Both the position numbers and the translations under genes were made by a program. Of a stretch of 64,000 bases of DNA, positions 42,001 through 53,394 are shown one piece after another. Each line of letters begins with the position of its first letter. The first letter of the stretch is position 1. This DNA comes from Saxidomus purpurata (taxonomy: Eukaryota > Mollusca > Bivalvia > Venerida > Veneridae), in assembly GCA_022818135.1 (NCBI GenBank), contig JAFMSR010000014.1, positions 42,532,924-42,596,923 on the forward strand. Direction: 5' to 3'. The notes below the pieces were generated by a model, which was given only the letters and a program-made list of their open reading frames with translations, ran no database searches and had not been told where the DNA came from.

Positions 42001-45000
42001 GCTAATGATTCATAATTGAAAACTATTGTTCGGAGACCCGCGTCTGCCATGGAGTCATCGTGGCTGGGGCTCTAAGTGTAGCCTGGCTTGAAATGAAGCG
42101 ATTATAAGATGAGCTTGGTAGAAATTTTATTATTATCTGTAATAGACTGCTGTAGAAGGATAATATTTAATTAGCGATTTTGGAAAACGCTTTGTGTCTT
42201 GTAACCTAGAGAAAAGGCGTAATATCTTGCTTCCCAGTCTCATCAGTAACGGGTAATGATTATATAGTCAAGTGCCTAATATACATATATATATGATTTG
42301 GCGAATTCAGGCAGCAGACAGACAAGGGGCGTACGGCTTTTTGCAACATTTTAACCAGTGAGTTGTGCAAAGCACGACATGTACACACGTTTTGCAACAG
42401 CTATCCTATTTGTTTGGCAGAAATCTCACCAATTGAGCTGCAGTATTTTTTTATTTCAAAGAAGAGCACATGTGCAATATAATGTGTATTACATATAAAT
42501 CATTTATTTTTGTATAATCTCAGATTTCATGTATGCTTTGTGATTCATTTTGCTCACTCACTGGCAGAAAATTAAGAGAGTCTGCTATTAAATTATAACC
42601 AGATGTTTCATGCTATAACTTTGTTAGCAAACAAAATAGATGACATATCTAAGCCTCACATCATATACAGATGAAATAATGTTTACAGCTGGAAGGATTT
42701 TTTTCATGCTGTCTTCCCAGAGTTAAGAGATAAGGTTGCTATAAAACTAAATGTTTTTTTAACAAAGTTAAATGGAAAAATACATTTTAAAGGGTGTAAC
42801 ACAGAGTGTATTGAGAGTTGGTTATGAAAGTATTGTACACCTTTAATATACAGTGAACATTCATTACAAGGGTTCAATGGAAGGCAGTCATAACCGTTTA
42901 TTTCATATAACTTATGACTGTTTTGTGTTGAATTTCATAACCTTGAGCTCTGTAAATTCAAACTCCTATTTATCTCAAACTTCATATAAATTAAGGCAGT
43001 TTAAAACAAATTTGTCTTAAGTTGAATGTTGTCAACTTAAGTTCCGCGGACTTCGACTTACCGAGAGCCAACTGTATAACGATAGTCTAGGATGCAAAAG
43101 ATCTGTAAGCATGATTATAAAAACCCAAAGAGAATGATATGAAAAAATAAATCAAGATTTTATTTGCATATGATATTAGATATCCTTGATCATTGTGCCA
43201 AAGTAATCAGTTAACAAGCCCAATTTGCATCTCCTTTAATTATACCTAAATTGCAGGCAAAATATTATACTAGTTTTTATTGAGAAAAAGATTGCAGTAC
43301 TGTAGCATGGAGTTGAAAGAATTCATTGCGCTATATTCTGTACACATGCCAAGAAATTTCACAGGCTTTCTGTGAAAAGTGCTAGATACATCATCTTGTT
43401 CTGTAAATAAAACATGAAACTGTTCCTGTATAGAGAAAACAGTCTTTGTGCAAGTTATAAATGATATAGTGGTAAGAAATTACCCCTGACAGTAGTTTGT
43501 GTGATAAATTCTTGGTATAAATGATAAGCTTTCTAGTATAACTGACAGCTGTCTGATGTATCATGGTGTGTTTGATTGAATTATTCAAAGACTAATTTAA
43601 TGCTTTATGTAACAGAATATGTTCTGTTGTGGTGCAAATTAATATAATCCAATCAGACAATTGCTTACATTATAGAGAAAGGAACAAATCTCTGAAAATC
43701 TCCAGACTAACAATAGAAAATTATTCTCCCATGGATCAGTGTTTTCTTTTGTTACAGTCACTAAAGTACAATGAATAATCTTCTCTCTGGGGATGCACTG
43801 TTAAATGATTACATCTCTTGCCAACTTTATAATAACACAGAAGTGCAGCACAATCATTTCAGTGAACATCTTTTGAGTCAGGTTTGGCAGATGTTATGAG
43901 AATTCAAGATCTGACTGTCAAATAAAAAAGATTTTTCCCAGACAGATTGAATTTTCCTAGTCATAAGACTGTCTTGTGTATAAGTCACACATTTCATAGG
44001 GTTTTCTATGGGGACACAGAAAAATGTAATTAAATTTAAGTTAAATTGGGTCATAGACATCAGAATATTAACCTTTCTGTTTGATACACCTTTGGAAGCC
44101 CCCTTAATCTCAAGTTCTCAACACAAAACAAAGACTTTTTGGGAAGTGTCCTGTATTAGGTGTATGCAGCATGTGGAATGAGCCTCCTCACATCAAATAT
44201 CATTCAATCAAACATTCATACACTGAAAAATATAGTTCCGCAATATTCAAATTTTCAGCATTGCCACAGTAACCAGAAGATGTGTAACAAACTTAAATTA
44301 TTTCTTTCTATTTTCAGTCACCTGGTAGAGGGATTGTGAAGCCTATAGCATTCAAACCAGTTGTGACAAACCCAAAGTTTGTTACATCTCCGAAACAGTA
44401 TGGAGAGCATCCGCGGAAGTACTCTAGCCATGATGATGGTTATGGGTCACAAGATTATGGAGTGACCAATCAGAGTGTAGTAAACACTTCACATGGCTCC
44501 GCCTATTCTCAAATGGATTTTGACAGGTAAGTCAATCATTGTCTCACAATAAAATATATGGGGTTGGGGATAACCAAGTGAAATAATAAATCTTTTTCTT
44601 TTTCTCAAACCCAAATTTTCCAAAATATCGATCATCTTAACCTCTCGTATATAAAGTTGCAAAAAAATTCTTAGGCAATGCTCAACATAAAAAATATATA
44701 TTGTTCCTTTTGCAGACATATTCTATTATTTAACTCACTAAGTATTTTTTTATTGTAAGTTATCTGCAAAATAACCTTTCCCACACATTCCTCTGATTTA
44801 AATGTCTGGGTCGAAGCTCTTGGCTTATGTTTGAATGCCTTTAAAGAAGATAACTGACTTTAAATAGGGCTACTGGACTATAAAATCGTTTGAAATCTGC
44901 TTGATATTAGATGCATTAAATTTATGCCGGCATATCCTAGTGTTACAGATTTCTTATTAATTTCACTATCATTTAATTTTAGAAAAAAACAATGAATTGG

Positions 45001-46933
45001 TTTAGATGGTAGCCAAGTATGTGACATGATTTCACATAAATTGACCATAAATATGACAAAATATTATCATCCCTCCCAAAGAACACTGTGTAAGAAGTAG
45101 GTTGTAGGGCTGCCAAGATTTTACAAAAACAAATCATCGTGATTCAGGCGTTTTCTGTTGTTTTTGCTGGATGCTTGAGAGTGAATGTCTTGCCAACAAA
45201 TTAATTACGACTGTTCGGGTTTTTAAAGCGATGTCTAATTGTTGTATGGTATATATCTGTCCTCAGTTAGTACTGCAAAATCCATTTGATATAAAAAAAA
45301 ATGGCTGACTGGGATTCATTGGTTATTTGGTGGCTGCTGAATTGAAGTGATTGCTACCCAGGTTCAACTGTGTATATTTTCAAATTTGCAAAAATTTATA
45401 CAGTGATTCAGCATCTCCAAGGATGGCTATTCTAGTTTAGGACACCCCGCCCCCAAAAAAGAAGTGTGTTCCCGGTCTCCCGCCTGACCTTAACATTTTA
45501 CTAGCGCCCTCAAACTTTTTCTTATAACAAAATTATCAAAAAGACCAATTTTCAAGTGTTTTCAAATACAAAAAGGCAAAATAACATAAATTAAAAAAAA
45601 AAACACCCTTCGTTTTCTTTGCAAGGAGACCTAAACCCCATTCATTTCCTCTATTTGTTTTTCTTGTTAATGCCATGTTATACTGTGGCAAAAGATGTGT
45701 TGTATTGCAATAGGAAACTAAGCTCTTCAATTGCAGACTCTGAAACTTGATAATAGCATCATGTATATCAAAGCAAGGAAAACTCAGTGTAATAAAAGTA
45801 TTTCTGCAATTTATTTCAGGTCTGCCAGTTTCTCAAGTGATTGTAACAGGACTTCTGATAGGGCAGATTCTGTGGCAGCTTCCCATGCAAGTAGACTCTC
45901 ATCCAATCAAATGGATGGTTATGTGCAAACACCGTCACCAAGTGACAGTGGAGTAGGTGAACTGGAAGCCATCTTGAAAGAGAAAGATGTAGAAATTAAT
46001 ATACTAAGAGATGTTATGGACAAAAATGAAAGAGCAATATTTCAGGTATATGAAGAAAAGAGGAATGGTTGGGTGAGAGATATTCAAGACATGAGGGATG
46101 AATATGAAAAACAAGTTAAAGACTGTAAAAGGAAGTCATATAAATCAGAACAAATTTTAAATCTGCAAATATTCAAGTTGCAACAGGATAAGAAAGGACT
46201 AAAAGATGAAATGGATAAAATAGTAGCAGAAAAAGAGGACCTACTTCAGAAATGTGAAGCTTTCGCTGAAGAAACAAATAGACTTCAAGCTCAAATGGAT
46301 GATGCAACCTGGCAAGGTCAAGGTCGTAGGTCATCCAATGATGTGTCAAACTTACAAAATCAAATTGATCATTTACATAGTCAACTTACAGACAAATCTG
46401 AAGAGGTGCACAGACTTCAAACAAGACTTGAAGAAGCGAAATCCAAACTGGATGAAACTAATGCTAATGTTGAAAACAGAAACCGCCAGTTTGGACGGTT
46501 AAAACATAACACCTCTTCGGAAAGTCTATTGAGATTAAACAATTCCGGTTCAGATATGGAACCGGATATCCCTTTGTGTCATTGTGAGAAAGAAATACAA
46601 ACTGACTTTACAAAAGCCAGAACTCCAGAGAGAGAGACTCTGAAGCCATCTTTGATATGTGAAAAAGATAAAGAAGTTACTGCTCTACGCGAAGAGTTAG
46701 ATAAACTTCGTCTTGAAATGCTAGTCAATAAAGAAGAACATGAAAAGGAGAAAGAACAATGGCTCGAGGAGAAAAACAAAGTGATAATGTACCAGAAACA
46801 GTTACAGTTAAACTATGTTCAGATGTTCAGAAAGAACAAAGTTCTGGAGGCGGAAGTGGAACAGCTCACGCTCGAACTGGAAAGTCGGGACATGAAATTA
46901 ATGGCATTGAACGGAGAAGAGTCAGTGTGCTAG
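17173..46933 (+). CDS. LZTS: LZTS/Fez1-family coiled-coil scaffold protein (733 aa, three coding exons)
   Basis: Joined coding exons 17173-18051, 44318-44526 and 45820-46933 keep frame (junction phases 0 and 2) and give 733 residues. Residues 1-293 are low-complexity and probably disordered: Ser/Asn/Tyr rich, repeated YSPRN-type motifs (about 58-86), and a run of six prolines at 179-184. Exon 2 starts with a Lys-Pro-Ile-Ala-Phe-Lys-Pro motif typical of the family. Residues about 408-725 form long coiled coil: EKDVEINILRDVMDKNE, then a conserved FQVYEEK stretch, and near the C-terminus VIMYQKQLQLNYVQMFRKNK, as in the Fez1 domain of LZTS1-3 and N4BP3. Vertebrate members act in microtubule, centrosome and postsynaptic scaffolding; the same role here is inference. 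The start is fixed by an in-frame TAA at 17158-17160; an adjacent second ATG (17176) would remove one residue. The symbol is given at family level; N4BP3 is the main alternative. Confidence 0.86.
18115..18190 (-). repeat. tRNA-like SINE head, inverted, just inside the LZTS intron
   Basis: The minus strand has a B-box-like caagtttgaaccctgctcag and an upstream ggtggtgtggtagagtgacc that resembles an A box. It lies 65 bp downstream of the LZTS exon 1 donor. Confidence 0.5.
18851..19013 (+). repeat. Minisatellite, about 33 bp x 5
   Basis: The core gcaatatgcaacacacaatg followed by taccacaaaca recurs about five times with indels. Several overlapping Cys/Val-rich open frames on the minus strand are by-products of this repeat. 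Confidence 0.85.
20640..20835 (-). repeat. Second tRNA-derived SINE family, inverted
   Basis: The minus strand begins accatggcgcattggtagtg (A-box-like) and has caggttcgatcccaacc (B box), then gtagtgtccttaagacac. The copy at about 59125-59275 shares the B-box region and the gtgtcctta body. This family differs from the 'gattgagggtca' family. Confidence 0.65.
25714..25767 (+). pseudogene. Possible LINE reverse-transcriptase relic
   Basis: One frame reads LLDVRKAFDQVELK before a stop. L-D-x-x-K-A-F-D is the motif A signature of non-LTR reverse transcriptases. No other RT motif was found nearby, so chance cannot be excluded. Confidence 0.3.
30722..30880 (-). repeat. tRNA-derived SINE copy, inverted
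   Basis: The minus strand has aattaaggttcatgggttca (B-box region), then tgaggaagttgccagttttg and ctgctccttcccaggaacca, matching the main family in order. Confidence 0.6.
31288..31562 (+). repeat. SINE-derived minisatellite, 31/29 bp x 9
   Basis: Nine copies of a unit containing ttgctaaaccacactgattg followed by agggtca. Copies 3 and 6 lack two bases (aaaccactg), giving a long-long-short order suggestive of a 91 bp higher-order unit. The last copy runs straight into an intact SINE B-box region, and the unit's gattgagggtca is the SINE segment itself. Confidence 0.9.
31550..31705 (+). repeat. tRNA-derived SINE copy downstream of the array
   Basis: It begins in the final array unit with ctgattgtgggtcatgggtt, has B-box-like gggttcaagccctgg, then actgatccatacaagagagc, caatggttaggtaaa and actgttgaaatgggc. 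Confidence 0.7.
31736..31798 (+). repeat. Direct duplication, 31 bp x 2
   Basis: tcagtttattctataagtat followed by tataaataa occurs twice back to back. The second copy then diverges. Confidence 0.8.
34866..34950 (+). repeat. tRNA-Leu/Ser-like SINE head
   Basis: It reads agaggtctaaggcggtcaca (A-box-like), then a possible long variable arm (gggggtgtcccc), then aaaggttcaaatcctggcct (B box). It does not fold as a clean functional tRNA, so I call it a SINE head or tRNA pseudogene. Confidence 0.5.
36695..36978 (+). repeat. Minisatellite, 51 bp x 5
   Basis: The core ttgacactgatgcttggttt recurs at 36724, 36775, 36826, 36877 and 36928, exactly 51 bp apart. Since 51 is a multiple of three, frames stay open on both strands and yield 107-126 codon chance ORFs with a 17-residue repeat (for example a KHQCQCKPK motif on the minus strand). 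Confidence 0.93.
39943..40310 (+). repeat. Minisatellite, about 43 bp, with higher-order structure
   Basis: The core gatggaaataaacagttttt then ccag(t)ctgtgtgtctaaa recurs about eight times. A variant (catatggaaaataaacaatt ctttcacacag) appears at about 40006 and 40132, some 126 bp apart, so blocks of three units were copied together. Confidence 0.88.
42851..43074. mobile_element. 224 bp TA-flanked element (Tigger/pogo-like MITE)
   Basis: It runs from CAGTGAACATTC to an end that, reverse complemented, reads CAGTTGGCTCTCGGTAAGTC. TA lies on both sides. The ends share CAGT but the inner arms have diverged, so the call rests on the terminal bases, the TA duplication and size. Confidence 0.5.
44318..44526 (+). 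CDS. LZTS: LZTS coding exon 2 (linker with KPIAFKP motif)
   Basis: The acceptor is tctattttcag ending at 44317 and the donor ag|gtaagt at 44527. It encodes residues 294-362 plus two bases of codon 363. It enters in phase 0, matching exon 1, and leaves with AG, which joins the first G of the next exon to make Arg. The peptide begins SPGRGIVKPIAFKPVV and continues Ser/Tyr/Gly-rich. Confidence 0.88.
44527..45819 (+). other. Last coding intron of the LZTS gene
   Basis: 1293 bp between gtaagt and tttatttcag. It carries one copy of the inverted-repeat element family also found near 54.2 kb (45450-45640). The ATG of the long open frame at 45731 lies inside this intron; residues before the acceptor are read-through and not part of the protein as modelled. 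Confidence 0.8.
45450..45640 (+). mobile_element. TIR element, copy 1 (inside LZTS intron)
   Basis: It begins ccccaaaaaagaagtgtgtt and continues cctgaccttaacattttact and gccctcaaactttttctta, in the same order as 54225-54421. Its right end (caaggagacctaaacccc) corresponds to the right arm of the other copy but is diverged. Confidence 0.65.
45820..46933 (+). CDS. LZTS: LZTS terminal coding exon (Fez1-type coiled coil)
   Basis: It encodes residues 364-733 and the TAG stop at 46931. A Ser-rich start with a conserved-looking PSPSDSGVGE segment (about 402-410) leads into near-continuous heptads rich in Lys, Glu, Leu and Gln. A Cys/His-containing break (CHCEKEIQTDF) lies in the middle. The C-terminus is EESVC, with Ser at -2 but Cys last, only loosely like a PDZ ligand; vertebrate LZTS1 ends in a clearer hydrophobic PDZ-type tail. 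Confidence 0.9.
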
Positions 46934-48404
46934 AAAAGTGTTTCTATTACCAACATCTAAATGGACCGATCTTGAAATTAAGTTTACATCAATCGTGAGG
47001 AGTACATTTTCTTGGATTATACATGTTCCAAGTGGATATTAATTATTTTCTTGATAGAAATTATATGTTCCCAGCTAATATTTCCAGTTACAAGTGTATT
47101 GGATTGTATCAGTAAGAGCTCTTAGTGCTATATCATCAAATATCTGAAGCATTCTTTTTTATTCAGCCATCAACAAACTGGGATGTGCTGCACTTTGTTC
47201 GTAATCCATAACGCCTGTACATTGTATTTTGTAACAGCAAAACTGTGTATTTTAAATGAAGTTTAATGATTCATTATTAAGTTTTTCAATAACGTTTCTT
47301 TAATTATGTTTTTTTTTTAGAAAAGTTGTAACAAAAACTTTGTAAAGTATTTTAACAACAGGAAAATATGTTGGCCTTCAAAGGGCTTGGAAAATACACG
47401 TATTTATGCTCAGCAGTCACAGTTTTTGTCTAAACATCTGTTATAAATATCAGCCATAACTTTCACCAGCAACAGCCTTTTATCATTTAAAAATATTTTG
47501 ACTTCTGAGATATACTTAGTGAAATATATATATATAGACACTTTACAATAATTAACTCCCTTTGCTTCTGAAGTCGCCATTTTGATAGGAAGGTTCCATT
47601 TCAAACTTACTGACAAATTCTAAACAAGGGAGGTAAATATTGTAGATGTGGGAACTATCTATCGCAAATATTGTTATTTTGGAAAGGTCAGATATAGCTT
47701 CAAGTCAGCTTGCCTCTGCACTGGCTTTTGTTTCAGTACAAATGTGTTCAAATTTGACTGTTGTTTACAGTTCCCATAGTTTGGATCTGATAAATTTATT
47801 GAAACAATGTATTTTCAGTAAATGTACATGAAATCCATTCACTGTATTGTGTCGTAAAAGTGTCCATGGTTTCTAAACAAGTAACCATGGTCTGCAAACA
47901 GTGTCCATATTCTCCCAGTAATATCCATGGTTGTGGTCTCTTTCAAGTATTTGTAGTTTCCAACTTGGTTAAAGGTTTTCTCAGCATCCATGGTTTACAA
48001 ACAACTTCATTGTCTCCAAACTTGCCAGAGCTCTACTCACTGTCCATGGTTTACCAACAGACTCCATGGTTTCCCAACTTGGTCAAATGTTTTGTCAGTG
48101 TCCATGGTTTTCCAACAGGCTCCATGGTCTTTCAACTTGGTTAAAGGTCTTTTCCTTGTCCATGGCTTGCAAACGGACTCAATGGTCTCCCAACTTAGTC
48201 AATATTCTCTCAGTGACTATGGTCTTCATACCAAGTCCATGGTTTTCCAACTTGGTTTGTGGTTTCTCTTCATAGTACCCTTGCTCTGATCCATATCACG
48301 TCAAAATAGTAGCTTCTGGGTGAATTTATTAATTTCCGCTGTTTGTAAATTGAATTTTGTATTCAAGTTTTTTTATGTTCCATAAAATACAATCATAGAA
48401 TAAA
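46934..48404 (+). other. Probable LZTS 3' UTR
   Basis: No coding sequence follows the stop. Candidate polyadenylation signals exist; a clear AATAAA is at 48399-48404. If it is used, the 58 bp CCATGG-rich minisatellite at 47858-48258 lies inside the mRNA. The true 3' end cannot be fixed from sequence. Confidence 0.4.
47858..48258 (+). repeat. Minisatellite, about 58 bp, CCATGG-rich
   Basis: tgtccatggttt-type cores recur at about 47983, 48041, 48099, 48157 and 48214 (57-58 bp). Each unit has a second, related half (actccatggtttcccaactt). Three overlapping open frames here are repeat by-products. It lies 0.9 kb past the LZTS stop. Confidence 0.88.
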
Positions 48405-51400
48405 GAAATAACTGGCCTTGATAACAAAAGATCACCTTCCTTAACATGGATAATGTGCCCTTTGATAACCAATATTGATTATACATCATTTCACCATTAA
48501 TGCTGAATTAGCTACTTGATTAATTGAAGTTTCTTTAATTAAGGCCTAACATCAATTTCTTGTTCCAGAAATCAATCATTTAGTTGGGCTTATCTAAGAT
48601 TTATAATCTGGGAAAGATTAATACCACATCCCAGCTGCATTCCACCTCTGTAGCAGTTTACCAAAATACAGTATTTTGTCTAACTTGCTAAAAAGGCTTC
48701 TATTTCAATCTGTTAACAGCGATTAACAGTTAAAATAAGTAGTCACTTTATGTTTTGTGCCTTCACTGATTACGGAATCTTGTCCCGTGCTTCCAGTTGA
48801 TGAGAACGACAGAAAGTAAAAGAAGAATCTGTTACAATGCTTTACTTTACTCAAATAATCAATTTTACTGATTATGTACACTAATTATATACTTTATTAT
48901 GAATACTGGGTACAGTGGCCTAGTCAAAATATACACTGTACCAAACTGTAAAATGTGTATATATTTTGTATCTTTAAGTGCCAAAGTTAAGTAAATTCTG
49001 TACATTTTGATATTAATGTGGAATATTTTTGTCTTCAAAGGCACAAAGGATATAGAAAGATATTGTGAAGAAAACTGTACAACTAGGCTTGTGTATTTAT
49101 TGTTGAAATACTGTTACCGTGGTTACGATATACATTAAGAAATCTCAGAAAGGATTTTTTGCAGTAATTAAATTTCCAATGCAGGTTTGAAAGAAAAGTT
49201 AGTAAACTATTTTCAAGCACAGTTCAATTTCATTTTTAGGCAAAAACAAAATTGGGTGTTTCTGGTCTCTTTGGCTCAACATTTAAGGTCAGTTGGTCAG
49301 CAGGTTTTCGGGGGGGGGGGGGAGGTTTGCCTGTTTTCTGTGAAACATTTAAAATTGTTTTTTTTTATCATTTTCTCATAAAAGTTTAGGTTGGCAGTAA
49401 AAAAGTTGGTCATTCGGGAAACTGGAAACATGCAATTTTTTTTTTGCCTTAATGTGTTTTTTTTTTTCTAAAAAAAATTCTGGTCAGTGATAAATTATCG
49501 CTGTGTTTCAATGTATTACTTATAACAAAAACAAAAACAAAAATTCTGTTATATTATTAAAAAGAGCCAAATCAGGAAAACAGTAAGTACTGAAAGTTTC
49601 TAACTGAAAAATGAATGGTACAAACCTGAGAATACACCCAGTGTTACGTTGTAATAATACATTTACATGTATTTTTGGTTGTATACCTGATTTTTTTTCT
49701 CGTTCAGTGTTTATTGCTGTCATTTCTCTTTGTGTAAACTGGACCAGGGTAGCAAAGAGTTCTGGAAAACTACAGCAATGAGCAGAGGTTCGAATAGATA
49801 ACGTTGGTTTATGATTTATACACAATGATACAGACGGTTGTCTTCATTTCTATTTGAACATATTGATCTTTGATGATTATTTTTTTGCATAACTTAATAA
49901 AATGAATAACATTTGAACTGACTTTTGTATTTTACATTTCCTATGGGGGTGAGGTCCTACTTGGCCAACAATGTATAAATTTTATGTAGCTAGTAAAAAC
50001 GCACCTAGAATTTCAAGAAGTGTCTGGGCTTAAGTCTATCATAGCTGCTCTTGGTAGGATAAATTCAATCTACCGCTGCAGAGTTTTCCCATAAAGTGAG
50101 AGACGTAATTGTAAAGTTTGTCTTGTCCGCAAGTCCTGAAAATCTTTAGCGTCATACTCCTATATACTACTGAAACGGTATCTGCTTCAAACTCCAACAC
50201 ATAAACAGCCTTTATGTGAAGATGGCCGTTACGGAATGAACTTTGGCTGTGACTATTTTATGAGAGTTACAAACCCTTGTAAATTTTTTCACCATGTAAG
50301 AGTTTAGCGGAAAAAAATCATTACAACTCGTAATACAATGTTTGGATGATTTGCTGTAAATTTTTACAGAGGAATAGATTGATGTAGGAAGGAATTTTGA
50401 CTGTGACAATTCTGTCAAAATTATAGCCCTTCATTACTTTGGCAACAGGGGGGGGGGGATGGTTTCCTATTAAACATAGATTTTCAGACTATAGGACCCT
50501 GTTACCTTGACCTTTGACTTTATGCTAATGCCTCCTAACTAGTTTGGTGAAAATCAAAATTGAGTTACGATGATATAAGTACAGAAAAGAGTTTATGGAT
50601 GGCCTTTGTCTAAACTTCAAGGTGATCATGCATACCATGTTTCATTTGTAAACAAAAACAAAGGGTGATAATTCATGTAAAATTATTCAAGTGCAATATG
50701 TCTACAATATGCACAAATAGGCTTGGTAAAAATCAAAATAGAGTACTGAAGATGAAACACAGATTTTATGTTTACGGGCATAAATGACCTTGGTCTACAC
50801 TTCAAGGTGATCATGCATACATGTACAATGTTTCACTGTAATACTTTTGAAACTGTCATTGTTTAAATAGTAAACCATGCCACAAACTTTTTAAGACAAA
50901 TCAGCACCAATTACCGTATGTAGCCTCTTCAAATGTTTTGTACTTGTGACTCCCCAGCAGGATTCAAACTAAGTTGCTGGCTTACAGACAGACTTCCAAA
51001 CCTTCACACAAAAAAATCTCCGATTATTTTACCACTAAAACGGGTACTACACTAGATAATAGAGCAAGGGAGGCTAATCATGCATTCACATTCAATTACC
51101 TCGTACAAGTTACTTCCCTTTACCCTATTTGCTCTCACTGCTGAAAGTGTTTGTCCCACCTGAAAATAAGATTTTCAATATCTTGAGCACATTTAGCACT
51201 CTGTTGCACAGTGATAAATGCCATGGACAATGTAAAAGTTCCAGTGCAATGAATAAGTTGTCAAACTAGACCCACTGTTTCCGTTTTAAATGAATACAAC
51301 ACTTCAATGAAATAAATTAAGTTTAATTCTCTATTACTTACACCTCGTAAAATGCAAATTATAACATAAGATTGCATACTCCATTATGTCACCACATTTT

Positions 51401-51617
51401 CCATACATAAGACTAGTCAAAAAAAAAAATAATGACATGCATTATATGTCTGACATTACAGGTAACTGATATGCAAGAAACAGACAAGAAATATGTCCTG
51501 TTATACAGGTATACTGACAGATCATGAAGATGCAGTTCATTTTTTATACTTACAATTTTGCAGCTGTTATGGTATGTTTTGCAACATGATATACCACTAA
51601 AGTGTTTTTTTAGGGAA

Positions 51618-51746
51618 ACAATAAACCTACAGGTGGAAGGAATAAACCATCAGGAGGAAGGAATAAACCCACAGGTGGAAGTAAGAAACCCACAGATGGA
51701 AGTAAGAAACCCACAGGTGGAAGTAAGAAACCCACAGGTGGAAGGA
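51618..51746 (+). repeat. Minisatellite, 21 bp x 6
   Basis: The unit is about aaacccacaggtggaagtaag. The period is a multiple of three, so 64-65 codon frames stay open on both strands. Not coding in my reading: no splice signals or start context. Confidence 0.9.
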
Positions 51747-51825
51747 AAATAGCTGGGATCCAAACAATGCGCATCTTAGTTAAAAATTGTCTTGTAAATA
51801 AACCCACTTCATGTAGTGTTAGCAG

Positions 51826-52130
51826 TGACAGGATAAATCACTAGTCAGACATTCTAACAACTGCATAAAAGCAGTAGTACTTTAATATCTGCAACAGGAT
51901 AAATCACAAGTTCTTGCAATTTGAAACAGGATAAATCACAAGTTCTTGCATTTTGAAACAGGATAAATCACAAGTTCTTGCATTTTGAAACAAGATAAAT
52001 CACTAGATCTGGCATTGTTCTAAAAAGATGAATCACTAGTTGTGACATTCTGAAACAGACCAAAAATACAAGTGTTTGTATCTTGCAACAGGATGAAATC
52101 TTCTGTTCAAGTTTGAACAGGATAAATATA
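51826..52130 (+). repeat. Minisatellite, about 36 bp x 8
   Basis: The core aacaggataaatcacaagtt followed by cttgcattttgaa is best preserved in the middle (51890-51990) and decays towards both ends. It begins only 80 bp after the 21 bp array. Confidence 0.88.
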
Positions 52131-52444
52131 ATGATGCTCTAGCACTGTCTTGGTGAAATTCTAGCAAACTATCCAAGGGAGCAAACTTAGGGAAAACTTT
52201 TATATGGTTTAGTCCTGATGGAAATTTTGTGGAGTAGATTACAACTATTTGTACGACCTCAAAGGTCAATGACTGAGGCACTTCAGCTGAATTCAACATC
52301 GAGTGAGGTAGTAATTAACATTCAGATAAAAATCACAAGTTTTGGAAATCATAATTTTTAGGTAAATATCAAAGCAATTCTGTTCCGACTGTCAGGCTAT
52401 CATTCCATTCTGTACAACTTATGTCCCTTGAAAAATTCCAGTGC

Positions 52445-52500
52445 ATTATTACTGTAGAATAGAACAGAATAGAATACTTTATTAAACAAAATTTTGGGCC
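52445..52500 (-). repeat. Possible LINE 3' tail
   Basis: On the minus strand an aataaagtattctattctgt-type pentamer run follows aaaattttgttt. It resembles the microsatellite tails of some LINEs and the sequence near 15.2 kb. Weak evidence. Confidence 0.3.
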
Positions 52501-52905
52501 CTCTTAGGCATATAATTTTGATATATACACAAACTTCCAAAATAACAGACTAGTCTTAACTGTATGACCCTAGCTATCATGTAAAAGACAAATAACACTT
52601 ACAGTTGGGTGATGTCAATAACACACTCAAACAACAAAACAAGTTCAAACATGATTTTCTCCTAAAACCAATTCTTAACTTCATACAACATCACTCTAAA
52701 GTATTTTCCTAACTGAATTATTTGAAAAGTAGAAACCATTTCGTTCAACTATTGCGAAAGTACTGGTAAAACCCAGGACGCCTTAAGATTTAACAAAAAG
52801 CTCCGGACTTCAAGAATCATCGTACAAATAACAGGAATGTTTTACATAACAATAAACAAACAATTACACAACCGTATACAATAACATGTATTTATGCCAG
52901 AAGTA

Positions 52906-53121
52906 CAGTAAACTCTGTATATAACGACTCCAGATATAGCGAAATACTGGATATAAGGAACACATTTTCTAGGCCCGATATGTTTTCTTCTATATTGAAT
53001 ATGTAGGCCCGATATGTTTTCTTCTATATTGAATATGAAAATGCTATATGGATATGACAAACTCCAGATAAAAGAAACAAATTCAAATGGTCTCAAAGAG
53101 TTCGTTATATAGAGTTTACTG
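52906..53121. mobile_element. 216 bp Tigger/pogo-like MITE with TA duplication
   Basis: The left arm CAGTAAACTCTGTATATAAC and the right arm, reverse complemented, CAGTAAACTCTATATAACGA match for over 20 bp with one 2 bp indel. TA flanks both sides. Inside, a 33 bp segment starting aggcccgatatgttttcttc is duplicated in tandem (52973-53038). Confidence 0.85.
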
Positions 53122-53394
53122 TATATGTAAATACATATTGGCAGTTCAGATGATAAATGAATGTTAGGCCAAGTAATGATTAGTTTTCACCAAGGCACAA
53201 AAAGTTGAAAATTCTTCTTTTACCAACAAATATAAAAATACTTATAAAGAAAACCCAAATACAATGTACAAGAAAATGCTTAAAGCATGTACATACAGAA
53301 TGAATTCAAACAGGTAGAAAATTTATTAAAGCTATATAATATATTGCACAGTTCAAAAATACACAATCACACTACACATATTGAGCATTCAAGA

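Larger units (their letters stand above)
18052..44317 (+). other. 26.3 kb intron of the LZTS gene
   Basis: Bounded by gtaagt at 18052 and a ttttcag acceptor ending at 44317. No open frame inside looks like an exon with matching phase. It contains minisatellites (18.85, 31.3, 36.7 and 39.9-40.3 kb), SINE copies on both strands, a TA-flanked inverted-repeat element (42851-43074) and a short reverse-transcriptase-like relic near 25.7 kb. Regions between these (for example 21-25, 26-28, 32-34 and 37-39 kb) show nothing I can assign. A small alternative exon could be hidden. Confidence 0.8.
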
